Shown here: positions 36,061 through 48,669 of the stretch, piece by piece
Layout of the letters: each line of letters opens with the position of its first letter
Numbering within the stretch: position 1 is the stretch's first letter
NCBI GenBank assembly: GCA_032622095.1
Contig: CP136061.1
Coordinates: 4,644,505 to 4,708,504, forward strand
DNA: 64,000 nt
From: Siphonodentalium dalli
Lineage: Eukaryota; Mollusca; Scaphopoda; Gadilida; Siphonodentaliidae
Reading direction: 5' to 3'
Notes under the pieces: generated by a model
The model's database searches: none
The model's input: only the letters and a program-made list of their open reading frames with translations
What the model was told of the DNA's origin: nothing
Made by a program: the position numbers and the translations under genes

Positions 36061-36267
36061 AAATACATGGATGTGTATTGTTTTACTATCAATGAGTGTT
36101 ATGCATGTTATCGGTAACTACCGCTCCCCGTACACCATGTGTATGTTTAAATCTAAAATAATCAATATGAAATCATAGGTTTATATTCCAATTTTCTAAT
36201 AAAACGTGCTCACTCATTATGTTATTGATCTGTCAGTTGAATGTAATTGTCCCATACTGATGCGTTA

Positions 36268-36580
36268 TGACCGTCGGTTGCTCAATCGGTTAGAGGTACA
36301 ACTCCAAGCGTTTCGCCTTCAGTGATGGCGATAAGGGTTCAAATCCACATGTTTTCTTCATCGACTTTGCAACTCTAAATATTTATACGGTGTAGAGTTG
36401 CTATTTACTCGCTGATGGCCGGTGGTTTGCCGCACATTTTGGACGAGTTTATCAGCCATTGAAATCACTGTTAGATTAGCCGCAAGTGCGCGAATTTCCT
36501 CCATCACTAGAGCTGGCAACTCCGTGATATGGCTTTAGTTGCTGAAAGCAACATTAAACCCAAATCAATCAATCGATCAA
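36268..36580 (+). mobile_element. tRNA-derived SINE, full length
   Basis: Head with CTCAATCGGTTAGAGGTACA and the B box GGTTCAAATCC (36336-36346), a body containing CGCTGATGGCCGGTGG, and a tail GATATGGCTTTAGTTGCTGA, AAGCAACATTAAACCC, then ATCAATCAATCGATCAA. Tails of this type are widespread in mollusc tRNA-SINEs. The truncated relative is at 2829-3048, at the same place in the duplicated block, so the insertion predates the duplication. Confidence 0.85.
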
Positions 36581-37251
36581 CTGATGCCCACTAGTATAAA
36601 TACCGGTAGCGCAAGACAAATATATTAACTTTTTTTTTTTAAATAGTTATGTATGTTACCGGTATTTGATGTGACAGCACATCTACTTTAATTCGTCAAC
36701 AATATTTAGTTATATATTCAAATTCGAAAAATGGACATAGCTCCATCATAAAAGGTCGGACTGAACCAAGATTCGAATTTAACCTGTATTTTCATGTTAT
36801 TAGCCCACATACTCATATTAATTTGATCGCTATCCTGTAATCATAACATATGTTATCAGTCGGATAAAATTATAAGCGAATAATAAGTTGATAAGTTGCA
36901 AAACTCAGCCCGAAATGGTCGGATCGAATCCAAATCCAAATCGGAACGTTCAAATACCAAGTTTCATCAAATTCTGTCCCATACTATAAATTCATATTAA
37001 CATCCGGATAACAACATGATCGGTAAATTATAAGCCGAACAAGAGGCATAACTCCTTCATAACTGGTCATGTGATTAATCCACATACTAAATCATATTAA
37101 GTCGAGTTATCATCTAGTCTACAAATTATTCAGCAAAAGGTGAATTAAGGGGCATAACTCCGCCAAACATGATCGGACAGGATCAAAATTTGAACTCGAT
37201 CGGTACACGTACACAGTTTCATCAAATTATATCGAATAATATTCAAGTTTA
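36581..37251 (+). repeat. Dispersed 'GGCATAACTC' repeat, left half
   Basis: Colinear with 3055-3590 from GACATAGCTCCATCATAAAA (36734) onwards, with small deletions. It is cut at 37251 by the 14-kb TIR element and resumes at 51488. Confidence 0.6.
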
Positions 37252-37545
37252 CCCATATAAAAATGTACCTGGGTAAATCTTGGTGTTTACCTATGTATAC
37301 CCCGGTACATATAGGTTTTACCCTGGTTCCACCCAGGTCACACCCAGGTTACACCCAGGTAAATCAGGGATTTATATAGATTTACCCAGGTGTTTTCTAT
37401 ATATGTTAGGTATAAACCCCAGTTTACCCGGGTTTTTACGGATTTACACCAGGTATTTACACCCAGGTATTTACACCAGGGTTTCGCCCAGGTATTTACT
37501 ACAGTGTTCACCCGGATATATACACCTGTGGTATTTTGTTAAACT
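37252..37545 (+). repeat. Left subterminal repeats of the 14-kb element
   Basis: About ten ACCCAGGT/CACCAGGT words in 290 bp (for example CACCCAGGTCACACCCAGGT at about 37332 and CACCAGGTATTTACACCCAG near 37447) separated by TATTTAC/TTTACC. These mirror the ACCTGGGT words of the right end. Confidence 0.8.
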
Positions 37546-37564
37546 GTATAATCTGCATTGAAGT

Positions 37565-39325
37565 CACCTTATTAACCCTTTCTATATTACAGCACCATTG
37601 GCGTGTAGTTACCTTATTAACCATTCTATATTAAATCATTAATTGACAGGTAGTTACCTTATTAACCCTTTCTATACTAAGTAACATTGGTGAGTAGTTA
37701 CATTATTAACCCTTTCTATATTAAAGCACCATTGATGTGAAGTTACCTTATTAACCCTTTCTTTATTAAAGCATCATTGACGCGTAGTTACCTTATTAAC
37801 CCTTTCTATATTAAAATATCATTGATGTGTAGTTACAATGTTAACCCTTTCTATAGTATAGCATCATTGGCGGGTAGTTGGCTCATTGTCGTATATAGTT
37901 ACCTTATTAACCCTTTCTATACTAAGTACCGTTGGCGTGTAGTTGCCTTATTAACCCTTTCTATATTAAAGCATTAATTGACAGGTAGTTACCTTATTAA
38001 CCCTTTCTATACTAAGTATCATTGGTGAGTAGTTGCATTATTAACCCTTTCTATATTAAAGCGCCATTGGCGGGTAGTTACCTTATTAACCATTTATGTA
38101 TTAAAGCATCATTGACGTGTAGTTACCTTATTATAACCCTCTCTATATTAAAGCATCATTATTGCTGGGTAGTTATCTTATTAACCCGTTCTATACTAAG
38201 TATCATTGGTGAGTAGTTACAGTATTAACCCTTTCTATATTAAAGCATCATTGACGTGAAGTTACCTTATTAACCATTTCTGTATTAAAGCAGCATTGGC
38301 ATGTAGTTGTTAACCCTTTCTATATTAAAGCACCGTTGACGGGTAGTTGCCTAATTAACCCTCTATATACTAAAGTATCATTGTCGTGTAGTTACCTTAC
38401 CAACCCTTTATATACTAAGTATCATTGGCGTGTAGTTACCTTATTAACCTTTTCTATATTAAAGCATTAATTGACAGGTAGTTACATTAAACAACCCTTT
38501 CTATACTAAGTATCATTGGTGAGTAGTTACATTATAAACCATTTCTATATTAAAGCGCCATTGACGGGTAATTACCTTATTAACCATTTTTGTATCAAAG
38601 CATCATTGACGTGCAGTTACTATATTATAACACTTTCTATATTAAAGCATCATTGACTGATAGTTACCATATTAACCCTTTCTATATTAAAGCACCATTG
38701 GCGTGTAATTACCTTATTAACCCTTTCTACGTTGAAGCAATAATTGACAGGCAGTTACCTTATTAACCCTTTTTATAATGAGTATCATTGGTGATTAGTT
38801 ACATTATTAACCCTTTCTACAATAAAGCATCATTGACATGTAGTTATCATAGTAGCCAGTTATATATTAAAGCATCATGGACGGTAGTTACCATATTAAC
38901 CCGTTCTATATTAAAGCACCATTGGCGTGTAATTACCATATTAACCCTTTCTATATTAAAACATCATTGACGTGTAGTTACCCTATTAGCCCTTTCTATA
39001 TTTAAGCATCATTGACGTGTAGAACTTTATCTTATTAACCCTTTCTTTATTAAAGCATCATTGACATGTAGTTACCTTAGTAACCATTTCTACACTAAAG
39101 CATTATTGACGGGTAGTTACCTTATTAACCCTTTCTATATTAAAGCATCATTGACAAGAAGTTAAATTATTAACCTTCTATAATAAGTATCATTGCCGTG
39201 TAGTTAGTTACCTTATAAAACCTTTCTATATTAAGACGTCGATCATTGACGGGTAGTTGTTACCTTATTAATCATTTATGTATTCAAGCATCATTGACGA
39301 GTAGTTACCTTATTACTTGAAGTTT
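37565..39325 (+). repeat. Second 45-bp satellite, about 39 units
   Basis: The unit is GTAGTTACCTTATTAACCCT then TTCTATATTAAAGCATCATTGACGT; CCTTATTAACC occurs at 37567, 37612 and 37657. It is more diverged than the 25.75-kb array and has small indels. A three-unit block (AATTGACAGG, ACTAAGTATCATTGGTGAG, AAAGCGCCATTG) recurs near 37635, 37968, 38462 and 38737, which shows higher-order amplification. Not related in sequence to the other 45-bp array. Confidence 0.9.
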
Positions 39326-40055
39326 ATTATGACAGTATGACAATACACTACCCCGGACAAATGAAGCAATATCATACTTTATCTAACAGCCTAGCTATAA
39401 TTAGTGAACATTAAACTGACAAACAGACAATTTTCAGGGCCATTATTTAATATTAAAGGGATACAAAATAAAGAGATTTCTAATTATCAGTAAGAATTAT
39501 TCTCTAAGTGATACTTATTATTTCAAATAAATGATTGCATATACTATAGTAGACCATATACCAACAGGAAAATATTAGTGAATACAATTATTGTGTTTCA
39601 AAATTCGTTTCGTTTCGTTTCTGCAGCCAAATTACAATCTTAACTTTTAGTTATCGTTCTTCAAAATGGAGCGCGGATAATTCCTTGTGGTATTTTGAGT
39701 TAATTTTGTCGCGAATCAACGCGGATTGACAGAAGGAAATGGTGTATTGGCTACAAACGGATAAACTGTGGACTTATATATAAGATTCGCCGATTTCTCC
39801 CCATGGATGTGCGCAAATATCGAAAAAGACTGAATTTCATGTGACAAAAAATATTTCAATTCCCGGAACAGTAAGAATTAAGCTGCGATAACGAAACGGA
39901 TCAACTATAGTATTGAACAGTACATCAGCTACCTGGCCATAACCAGAATATTTTCTCAAAATTGAATTTGTGGTACCGGTACAATCATGATGTAGTGCCA
40001 GTGGCCTGCTCATAATGCACCTGTCCAGAAGAAGAAGAATTGAGAAGTTTGAAGA
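39326..40055. other. Unassigned interior of the 14-kb element
   Basis: No reading frame with a domain and no array. Confidence 0.4.
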
Positions 40056-40565
40056 TCATCATCATTCATGGACTACGCAGACACCATCTGGGACCCCTAC
40101 CAACAAAATCACATCGACAAGCTGGAAAGAATCCAGCGTAGAGCAGCCCGTTTCATTAAAAGAGACTATAAGAGCAAAGAAGATGGATATATGAAAGATC
40201 CTCTACGAGCTAGATTTACCAACATTGCAGAAACGGCGGAAAATAAATCGGCTGGGATTCATGAGTAAGGTGGTGGGTGGATTGGTCCCGGCTATACCGC
40301 CTAATCAATACTTTACACCCGAAACAAGGCGTCTTAGATCGCAGAGCAAAGTTCTGACAGGCTACGTCACCAGCCAAATTCCTCGGCACCTAATTTAAAG
40401 GAACAACAGTCAGTGCTACGAGGCTATACCATACGTGTCAGCTCAGTTCGCTAATTCCACATTTGTTCGAACTATATGCGACTGGAATCAGCTGGAGGAA
40501 TCCTTAATCCTACAACAACAGCCTGTGGATTCCTTCAAGAGTGCGCTGAAGGAAAAGATCTGAGA
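40056..40565 (+). mobile_element. LINE 3' fragment (CR1/jockey-like RT C-terminus)
   Basis: C-terminal end of a non-LTR retrotransposon reverse transcriptase. From 40068 the frame reads MDYADTIWDPYQQNHIDKLE then RIQRRAARFI, the highly conserved segment beyond the RT core. A shift of frame at about 40197-40210 leads to LPTLQKRRKINRLGFMSKVV, GLVPAIPPNQYFTPETRRLR and, after a TAA at about 40396, WNQLEESL and VDSFKSALKEKI. The catalytic core and the 5' part are absent, so it is a dead 5'-truncated copy. Such truncation is typical of LINE insertion. No poly-A or clear 3' end was located; the match fades by about 40600. Confidence 0.85.
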
Positions 40566-40814
40566 CTCTCTCGCCCGCTGCGAAATTACCATAATTGGGA
40601 TCTGCAGCGTAACCATTCAGATTCAGATTGATCCACGATAGTAAGGGGTCAGTACATGTAGTAAGTACTGATAGTGATAAGCCTGCTGTACAATAATACT
40701 ACTTTTGCTGTTTTACTGGTCTTAACTGAGTACTGTGTCAATGTGACATTGTTAATTCAGTTCCACTCTAATGTACATTAACTGGCAATGATGCATCTGA
40801 CGCTATTAAAGGCA

Positions 40815-41035
40815 CCGGTAATCCCTAAATACCAGGAGGACGCGGCGTAGAAACTTGGTACAACAGTTGTTACACGACAAAGAAAATTATCAACAAGCTT
40901 AGTGAGCGTCATCATCAAAATTGCAAATTAAAACACGGCAATGGTAAATTGGTAATCCCTACATACCAGGAGGACAAGGCATTGAAACTTGGGACAACAG
41001 TTGTTACACGGCAAAGAAATTTAAAACACACTGTG
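40815..41035 (+). repeat. ~134-bp direct duplication
   Basis: GGTAATCCCTAAATACCAGG near 40819 and GGTAATCCCTACATACCAGG near 40952, each followed by AGGAC, GAAACTTGG and ACAACAGTTGTTACACG. Two units, non-coding. Confidence 0.75.
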
Positions 41036-41337
41036 CACAGATGAATGTTTATACATGTACTGTGCAGTCGAGATCACCTGGACTACAAATATTTGAGGAT
41101 TATACTATTTGATGAGTAGATGCGTGACTGATAAAAGAATTAGAGACTCCATATTTACTCGGAAGATAACAGTATACGAATCATACGATGCCATACAGTT
41201 GTTCCATAACACCTCAACCTTTGGTGGATATTAACAGTAAAACTAATGAAAATGATGAAAGCCAGACTCAACATCAAGACAACATGTGCATGCATAAGTG
41301 ACGGTTCAATGATTTTGACTCCATCAGATGATATTTA

Positions 41338-41716
41338 AGCGACACCAATTTTTAAGTCTGGTTTACGATGTGGGGAGAGAAAAAAGTAGATGCAGGAGGG
41401 AAAAAAATAAAAATAAAAAAGATTGTCCCCCCAATTTATATCAAGTAAATCGTGGAATTTTACATAAATTTTACAAAAATTGTGAAAAAATGTTTTTGAA
41501 TGAAATTCTGTTCAAACCAAACAAGACATATCTTGTCATGAAATACATGAAAATATGGATCTGTAAATGATCATAAGCAGAACCGGATGCGACAGCACAT
41601 GAAAATCAGTACGCGTGTAAAATATTTTGGGACAAAAAAAGTAAAAAAAAATTTCATGAAATGGAAACAAAGTTGTAGGAGGTGTTCTTAAACCAGACTT
41701 AAAAATTGGTGTCGCC
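41338..41716 (+). mobile_element. 379-bp Harbinger-like MITE, copy 1
   Basis: TIRs GCGACACCAATTTTTAAGTC and GACTTAAAAATTGGTGTCGC, with TTA on both sides (41335-41337 and 41717-41719). Three-base TTA/TAA target sites are typical of PIF/Harbinger. The interior is A-rich with no coding capacity. Its inverted sister is at 48670-49050. Confidence 0.85.
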
Positions 41717-41902
41717 TTAGGCTCATGTTAACACAGGATCACATATTCTCAAAATAATTGTCTCCCTCAAGTTGGCCTCAACCATACTAGTATTTATATT
41801 TGATAGAACCTCAGTGAGACCATGTTGAAAATTACCATCAATGCAGTTCCAGTGTTGACGCAACGCGGTCATGTTACTTCAAACCAGTTGCAATGTTCCT
41901 TA

Positions 41903-42595
41903 GGCCAAAGAAAAAAGATACTATGTTTCCGTACATCGACCGACCCTAAAAATAACCCGCCGACCCTAAACTTTTTATTGATATTTTGAGAAAAAGTCAA
42001 AATTTTCGCAATTTTAATTTCCTGAGAGTGGATCTCCTGCCTGCTTTATGTCTTGTTTGGGACTTATGGAACACTATCAACAGACATGGTGGGTGTGTAT
42101 CTGTATATATACATGTAAAGAGGTTATCACTGCATATATTAGGGGTATACATGTACTAGTAGCTACTGTTTCCAAAAACCAGGCATGCTCGGTGGGTGTA
42201 CTGGCTACCCCCAGACAATGGGATGTAATCGTCACAATACATGTACGGTATAATGGCGGTATTATTGGTAAAATTCTTATAAAAAGTTAGTGACATCAAT
42301 TTTGTACCAAGTTTATAGCCAAATTTATGAAAATGTGGTATTAGATATAATAAAAAACATACGTAAGCATGAAGTAAGTTTGATTTTTTATCAATCTTAA
42401 TGTATATTTCCACTGTGTTGATCAAGTAATACTTTCCCCATGGCACGGGTTGGCATTTTATGTCACTTTGGTCGAGGTAGTTCAATATTTCTGCAGCTGG
42501 ATAAAAAATATCAAAATAAAATAAAATAAAAAAAATTCCCTACCTACCTACCCTAAATTTTTTTACCGGAAACATACAATCTTTTTTCTTTGGCC
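41903..42595. mobile_element. 693-bp TIR element
   Basis: Ends GGCCAAAGAAAAAAGATACT and, reversed, GGCCAAAGAAAAAAGATTGT, continuing to ATGTTTCCG (29 bp, few mismatches). Subterminal CGACCCTAAA / CTACCTACCCTAAA repeats. TTA-like sequence flanks both ends but the exact target duplication is ambiguous. No transposase. Confidence 0.7.
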
Positions 42596-42634
42596 TTTAG
42601 CATGGTAATTCGTGAAAATAAATGTCAATGCAAC

Positions 42635-43576
42635 TTACTCTCAGGCTCCAAATAAAAGTGCAGGCCCAAATAATAGTGCGGGGGGGGGGAAATTCCATTG
42701 AAAGTTAATAAAAGTACAGACCCAAATAATAGTGCAGGGGGAACTCTGAGCAAAACATCAACTGTGGTTAACCAAATAATTTTTATAGCAGGTTCAGGTA
42801 TACGAGTCAACATGTAGTACAGGTACATGTATGTATCATGTGGTGTTTTTTTGGTTTGCCACATACTTGAATATGTACTACTCTTGAGTGCCTAATGTAC
42901 GATTATTAAAATCGAGGTAAAATTCCCACCTGTACGATCGTTATTTGGTCCTGTACGTTTATTAAATTAACCAAAATAAATAATTCACCAATCTTAAATT
43001 GTGTTATTCATATAAGAAATGAACGGCGGTTTCAATGCGGTCATGGGGTTTTGACCGCGAGAAAAAATCAGCAAACTTCGGGGTTCATGCAGAGTTTGCT
43101 GATTTTTTTAACGCGGTCAAAACCCATGACCACGTTGAATCCGCCGTTTATTATTTATATTTATATACTTAAATTCATTATGAACTAGGATTGTATGTCT
43201 TTCCCATTATTTATTCATCTATTTAAACAAACGCATGGAGTTCAGTTCAGACAGTTCGAATCCTTGTTTTTTGGAAAACCAAACATTTTGAGAATCCGTT
43301 CATGGAGAACGGAAGAAACGCAATTTCACAGTAAAGTATAAACATATGACAAAATGTCTTGTTTAGCTAGTAACTAATGTAGACGTGTTGATCATTTTTA
43401 CATCTGAATCATATAGAAATCTTGAATTTGTGCTGATTTAAATTTTCATAGCTTCAAAATATTAATAAACGTGCAGACCCAAATAAGCACTGTGCAAGGG
43501 GGGGGATTTCCCAAGAAAAATAATAAACGTGGATGCAGCTGGTGCATGCATATTTATTTGGAGCCCAAGAGTAAAG
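42635..43576. mobile_element. ~940-bp inverted-end element
   Basis: TTACTCTCAGGCTCCAAATA at the left is matched in reverse by TATTTGGAGCCCAAGAGTAA at the right (three mismatches). Inside the ends, AGACCCAAATAATAGTGCAG and a following G-run recur in direct orientation at about 42650, 42715 and 43470. A hairpin element (43022-43149) lies inside. Confidence 0.55.
43022..43149. mobile_element. 128-bp near-perfect hairpin (MITE-like)
   Basis: AACGGCGGTTTCAATGCGGT, CATGGGGTTTTGACCGCG and AAAATCAGCAAACT are followed after a 16-bp loop by their complements, ending CCGCCGTT. It was probably mobilised as a foldback MITE; no target duplication was resolved. Confidence 0.75.
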
Positions 43577-44678
43577 AGGTGGAGGTGAATGTTACATGTA
43601 AGTTGGTATTAACGAAATGGAACGATGCCTTTAATAGGTTCCACCAGCAATAAGTCGCGACTTCTTTATATTGGCCTGACAGATTGGTTTTTGTTGGCGT
43701 CATGCCTGTCGACCATTATGATGGCCACATATATTGTCATATAACAGCGATTTACGATCTGTCTTGTTGGCTCATAATATAAATTAAGAAAGTGGCCTTG
43801 TGTTCGTTCCTTGCGTAAAAAAATATTTTTTAGTACAAACGTCCTCATTGATTGTGTCCCTCGACTCCTTGTGTAATTGGTCAAGTAACTTACATGTATG
43901 TGCATGTACAGACCACTCACAAATTTCTTAGAAAAGCGACCACATGTTCGAATCTACTTTGCGATTTTGGAGCAACGCATTTGTAAATGCGTTCATATTT
44001 TAACACATTTACCTTGATTTATTCACAAACAAATGTCTTGATGCAGGCCTTAAAATCCATCAGATTTTTGGCAATAATCAAAATGTTAGTGTTTCACTTT
44101 CTACAGGGAATCAAGACTTTTTACTAGAATCAAAATGAGAATCATGATTCTCAGATTCTGATTATAAAACAATTAATGTCAACAGTGTTTATTTATGTTT
44201 ATTCCATTTTGAATGGAAAACTACATCATGAATGTCCGATTCCGAACATATACATGTACACCAGGAGTGGGAAAATAACACAGAATTATTCAGATGTGAA
44301 TTTAAATTAAACAAAATTATAACTAAAATTGCAAAATACACTATCGTATCGTTATTTGGGTGTTCATACTAGTATACTTTTTCGGCGCAATGATCGGTAA
44401 TTTCAATGCGACTGCGATTATTCCCAATGCAGTGCATTTAATTTAAATGCTGTCATTAAGGCATTTACAAAGTGGTGTGACACAATGCACCCTCAATGCA
44501 TTTTAAATGCAACAACCGCATTTCATTGATCCACGTTGTAAAGGACATTTATTTTTAGAATACATGTATGTACGTGTATATAACCACAAGAATAAAGAAC
44601 AAATCAAATGTTTTTATTACTTTGTAAACCTCTGATGTTTCCCATACAGTATACATTTGTATATTATAAACCATGTTA

Positions 44679-44893
44679 CAGTAATTCTAGAGCTAATTAA
44701 TCGACTCCTTAACTACAGCAGAATTATGGGTAACTTTTCAGGATTTAGTCCGAAATATGGCTTGTTGCCATTCATCGGAAAGCTCTCACCGAGAGCTCCG
44801 ATGAATGGCATCAACCCATATTTCCGACTAAATCCTGAAAAGTTACCCATAATTCTGCTGTAGTTAAGGAGTCGATTAATTAGAGCATTACTG
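44679..44893. mobile_element. 215-bp palindromic MITE (CAGTAAT family)
   Basis: Starts CAGTAATTCTAGAGCTAATT and ends AATTAGAGCATTACTG, with TA on both sides. The arms share CTTAACTACAGCAGAATTAT and GGGTAACTTTTCAGGATT with the 129-bp elements at 10372-10842, so they are one superfamily. The loop is formed around CTCTCACCGAGAG. Confidence 0.85.
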
Positions 44894-45014
44894 TATATCC
44901 TCTATAACTGTTTATTCAACATCACGTGCTGCAATCCATAAATGCGGTTCAGATTTCGATGTCCGGTAAAACCATATTATCATATGGTTTTATAGCAGAA
45001 ATACTCAGTTTGGA

Positions 45015-46390
45015 ATGTTATACCATACAAGTTTTACGAGTTGCTCTTGCTCAAGAATGGATAAATTTATAAACCTGATTTTTGGCGCATTAGTTAGAAT
45101 TATATTTTTGCACAAGAACACACCACAAATATCGAACTGGACATCAAAAGCAGAACCGGATTGTATCGATTGCATAAACATAAGAAGTTGGTCACTGACC
45201 GACAATTGCTATTCTCTGGTGTGGTTTATAGGACTACCGTACGCAATGCCGACTTAAAAATAAAAATTCACATAAACATCGCATGAAGCGGTCTATCCAC
45301 AAACTCAGGTATTCGGTAATTCCAAATGTATGAACTATCACCATGATATCCCGGTATATCATTGTCAGGACTGTTTGTACAAAAGGTTGTTATTCTACTA
45401 TGCATAATTTTGCTATATCATTGTACTCGGACTGTATTGCAATGTAATATATCAGTACATGTACCGGTATACTGGGTGCACATTATATACATGTAGGCCT
45501 ACTTTCACTTTAGTACATGTATGTGTCATAAAAGACTCATGTTGTTAAATTGAAAACAAACATGTGTGAAAACAGAGAGAATACATGTACATGTGCCGGT
45601 ACTATATACCTCTTTGTGTGCTGTACTACCGGTACTATTCATGTACATGTACTACACTACAATAAGAGAAATTTTAATTGATTCTGCTGCCCTTGTGCCA
45701 CAGGCCTCAAACACGCCAAACAAGTATCTGTAGCCAGGCCCACCAGTACCAGGCTACTAGTAAATGAAGTACTGAAAGTGTCACATCATTAATCGAGCCC
45801 AATCTTAGTTATACTAGTCTCTTGTGTAGTTTGGGTTACTATTAATAAGATATTTAATGAATGTTTGGAATGTATGGTAGCATTCTTACCTGGATCAACA
45901 TATGCCATGCACAACGCTGGTCATCATATCATCACCGCTGTTGGCAGTAAACCGCTCATCGGGCTATAACAGTTAGAGTTTTCCATACCAGGGCTAATCT
46001 AATCAGTTAAAATTAGTCATTTTAGAGGGAATACCAACCAGTGGAAGACGTACAAAAGTCATGTATATTCAGATATCAGTTTTCGAGAAAAAACCCATCT
46101 TAGTCGAGCGGACTTAGAATATCGGGGTAAACTTAAATTTCATTCAGCAACACTTTCACAGCAGAATATAAAAATAGTACATTATAATCACTTACAGTAC
46201 ATGTACATGTAGCCCAAGTGCAGTGCTAGCCTATATTATATACTACCAAAACTTTTGGTCAGTTTCTCGATGACTGACACTTGTAAACGCTTGAACGGGT
46301 ACTATATAGTACATGTACATGTACATGTGTACCATATGTGAATTAAAGATCTTATTAGTGACACAACAGGAGGCTAGACATACATTTGTA
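45015..46390. other. Unassigned interior of the 14-kb element
   Basis: Rich in TACATGTACATGTA palindromes (45450-45660, 46195-46330). No gene is recognised. Confidence 0.4.
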
Positions 46391-46394
46391 ACTA

Positions 46395-46559
46395 CAGTAA
46401 TGCTCTAATTAATCGACTCCTTAACCACAGCAGAATTACGGGTATTAAACTCGGGGAGAGCTTTCCGATGAATGGCAACAAGCCATATATCCGACTAAAT
46501 CCTGAAAGTTACACATAATTCTGCTGTGGTTAAGGGGTCGATTTCTTAGGGCACTACTG
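46395..46559. mobile_element. 165-bp palindromic MITE (CAGTAAT family)
   Basis: CAGTAATGCTCTAATTAATC at the left; GATTTCTTAGGGCACTACTG at the right; TA flanks. Same arm sequence as 44679-44893 (CTTAACCACAGCAGAATTA) but with part of the left arm lost, so the pairing is asymmetric. Confidence 0.8.
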
Positions 46560-46980
46560 TATCTGTTTTAGTGCACATCAAATGTATTTGTTGTCTTTCC
46601 TCTTGTAATTTGTCTTTGGTTGTGTTCGCCATTTCGATGGACAACTACATGTACTGACATCAAATGACTGAAATGAGTCAAAATTTAGCAGTGCAGCCAA
46701 TTATATAGATAAACAGAATTAAATAGCATCCAAATTCCAAATGAGCATAAATGATAAAACAAACTTTATTGAGCACTCTTTTAATACTAGTAATTACAGC
46801 TACAATGAAAGCACCTAATAAAAATTCTAAGTTTGGTAAAACTGTCTGTATACAAAGTTTATCTGGCCGTGATGAATAAAACTTATAAATGGGATCATAT
46901 ACATGTATGTTAGATATCATTACATGATTATTTGAAAACACGTATCCGTATGGAAAACAAACTATTTTACCACTGGCCAA

Positions 46981-47098
46981 GTGGTCCTGCTAATATGCTA
47001 TGATGCTGGTGGTCCTGCTGAATTGCTATGATGCGGGTAGTGCAATTCATAGCAATTAAGCAGGACCCAACCGCATCATAGCACATTAGCAGGAACAC
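46981..47098. repeat. Double hairpin (118 bp)
   Basis: The outer arms GTGGTCCTGCTAATATGCTA / TAGCACATTAGCAGGAACAC enclose inner arms GGTCCTGCTGAATTGCTATG / CATAGCAATTAAGCAGGACC. The inner arm is itself a near copy of the outer one, so the arms can pair in more than one way. Confidence 0.75.
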
Positions 47099-47698
47099 TT
47101 TAACAGGGTATATTTACAGTGTCAAATCGAATGGGCATCTTTTAACAATATTTTTGAACAATTTCCTAGAAGTGTTCGAAAATTGAGAACTGAATTTCAA
47201 TTTTTTTTTATGAGGTTTCGATTAAAAAATTTCTAACTTAGCTCATCAGGATTAACATTGTCGCACAGCTATATTCTCTTTCCCAACAAAGTCTATAGAA
47301 CATACATGTAAAATTACAGCTTTAATTAATCAACTCGCCTTATATTACTCGGGTATTACTGCAGTATTCAGGCGTGTTCATGCGATCAACCGCAGTCAGT
47401 TATACCGCCGCAGAATGTGGTCCACCTCACATTTGCAGTTAGGCTGTATTTTTCATGCGATGTTAATATGAATTTTGTTTTAAAGTTGACATTGTAATCA
47501 CACCAGAATTTTTTTTTATTGTTTCAAAATGTCTAGATAGAATTCAGAATTTTTGTGGTAAAAACAATTAACTTGGTTATCACAGTTAACACATATTACT
47601 GTGGTAAGATTACCAGCGGATACCGCATGTCAACAGGGACTGCATGCTCTAATTAATTATCAGGTTTAACATGTTTATACTGGATACAGTTCATTTTA

Positions 47699-48636
47699 AA
47701 GGTACTCAATCAGGTTCGATGATACCCATATAATCAGATTCCAACATCATACATTTGTATTTAGAAAGGCTGCTTCAGTTACGTTATCAGAATTGATTAA
47801 TTGCCCTAAAATAATGCTAACCACTGTCAACTAAAGTATACAATTGCCTGACATATGTTATTTATCAACATGTTGTTCTACAAAATTTGGCCTTATTATC
47901 AACAGAAAGCCTCTTGATTTTAGAGTTATCCATCTTCATCTGAAATTTGGTCCGAGACCGTGGGCCACTATTAATTCTTGATCGTGAAAAATAGTATATT
48001 TCAAAAATTGATATCTAATAACTCTGAGCTTTGATAGGTGGTGGGTTCCTCGACTCGTACCAAATATCTTTTACCCCCCAAGTCCAAATAAAGAGTAATG
48101 TGCGAGCATTAATTCAGGGGGCCCTTAATCATCAGATTATGCATCTTTAAATTCAAATACAGTTTAAAGATGCATAATCCGATTAAGTGCCCCTCATTTG
48201 CTATTTACATATACATGTATATGGAATCGGGGGGGGGGTAAAAATATTTTAATCAAGTCGAGGGACCCACCTACATGTATCAAAGCTCAGAGTTATTAGA
48301 TATCAATTTTTGAAATTTTAATATTTATCACCATCGATACTTAATAGTGGCCCAGAAAAATTTGACGAGCCGACGGTCTCAGACCAAATTGCGGATGAAG
48401 ATGGATAACTCTAAAATGAAGAGGCTTTGTGTTGATAATAAGGTCAAACTTCGTCGAACAGCATGTTGATAAATATAACGTATCAGGCGATTTTATACTA
48501 TACATGTAGTTGACAGTGGTTAGCATTATTTTTGGGCAATTAATCGATTCTGATATTACTGAAGCAGCATTTCTAAAAAAAATGTTGTTGTTGGAATCTA
48601 ATTATATGGGGACCATCGAATCTGATTGAGCACCTT
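47699..48636. mobile_element. 938-bp full-length foldback element
   Basis: Nearly the whole element is one inverted repeat with arms of about 460 bp. The left end AAGGTACTCAATCAGGTTCG and the right end GAATCTGATTGAGCACCTT match in reverse, as do inner strings such as TTGATATCTAATAACTCTGA (48009) and TCAGAGTTATTAGATATCAA (48286). TA flanks both ends. The centre is near 48165 (ATGCATCTTTAAA). Arms differ by scattered substitutions and small indels, so the insertion is not very recent. Confidence 0.85.
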
Positions 48637-48669
48637 TAATAGTTAGCTATATGAGTTATATACACATAA

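Noticed and set aside
36268-36346. tRNA gene
   Set aside because: A and B boxes are present but the head does not form a full tRNA cloverleaf, and it continues into a SINE body and tail.
37280-38970. Short frames with INPFY repeats
   Set aside because: Translations of the 45-bp TATTAACCCTTTCTATATT satellite.
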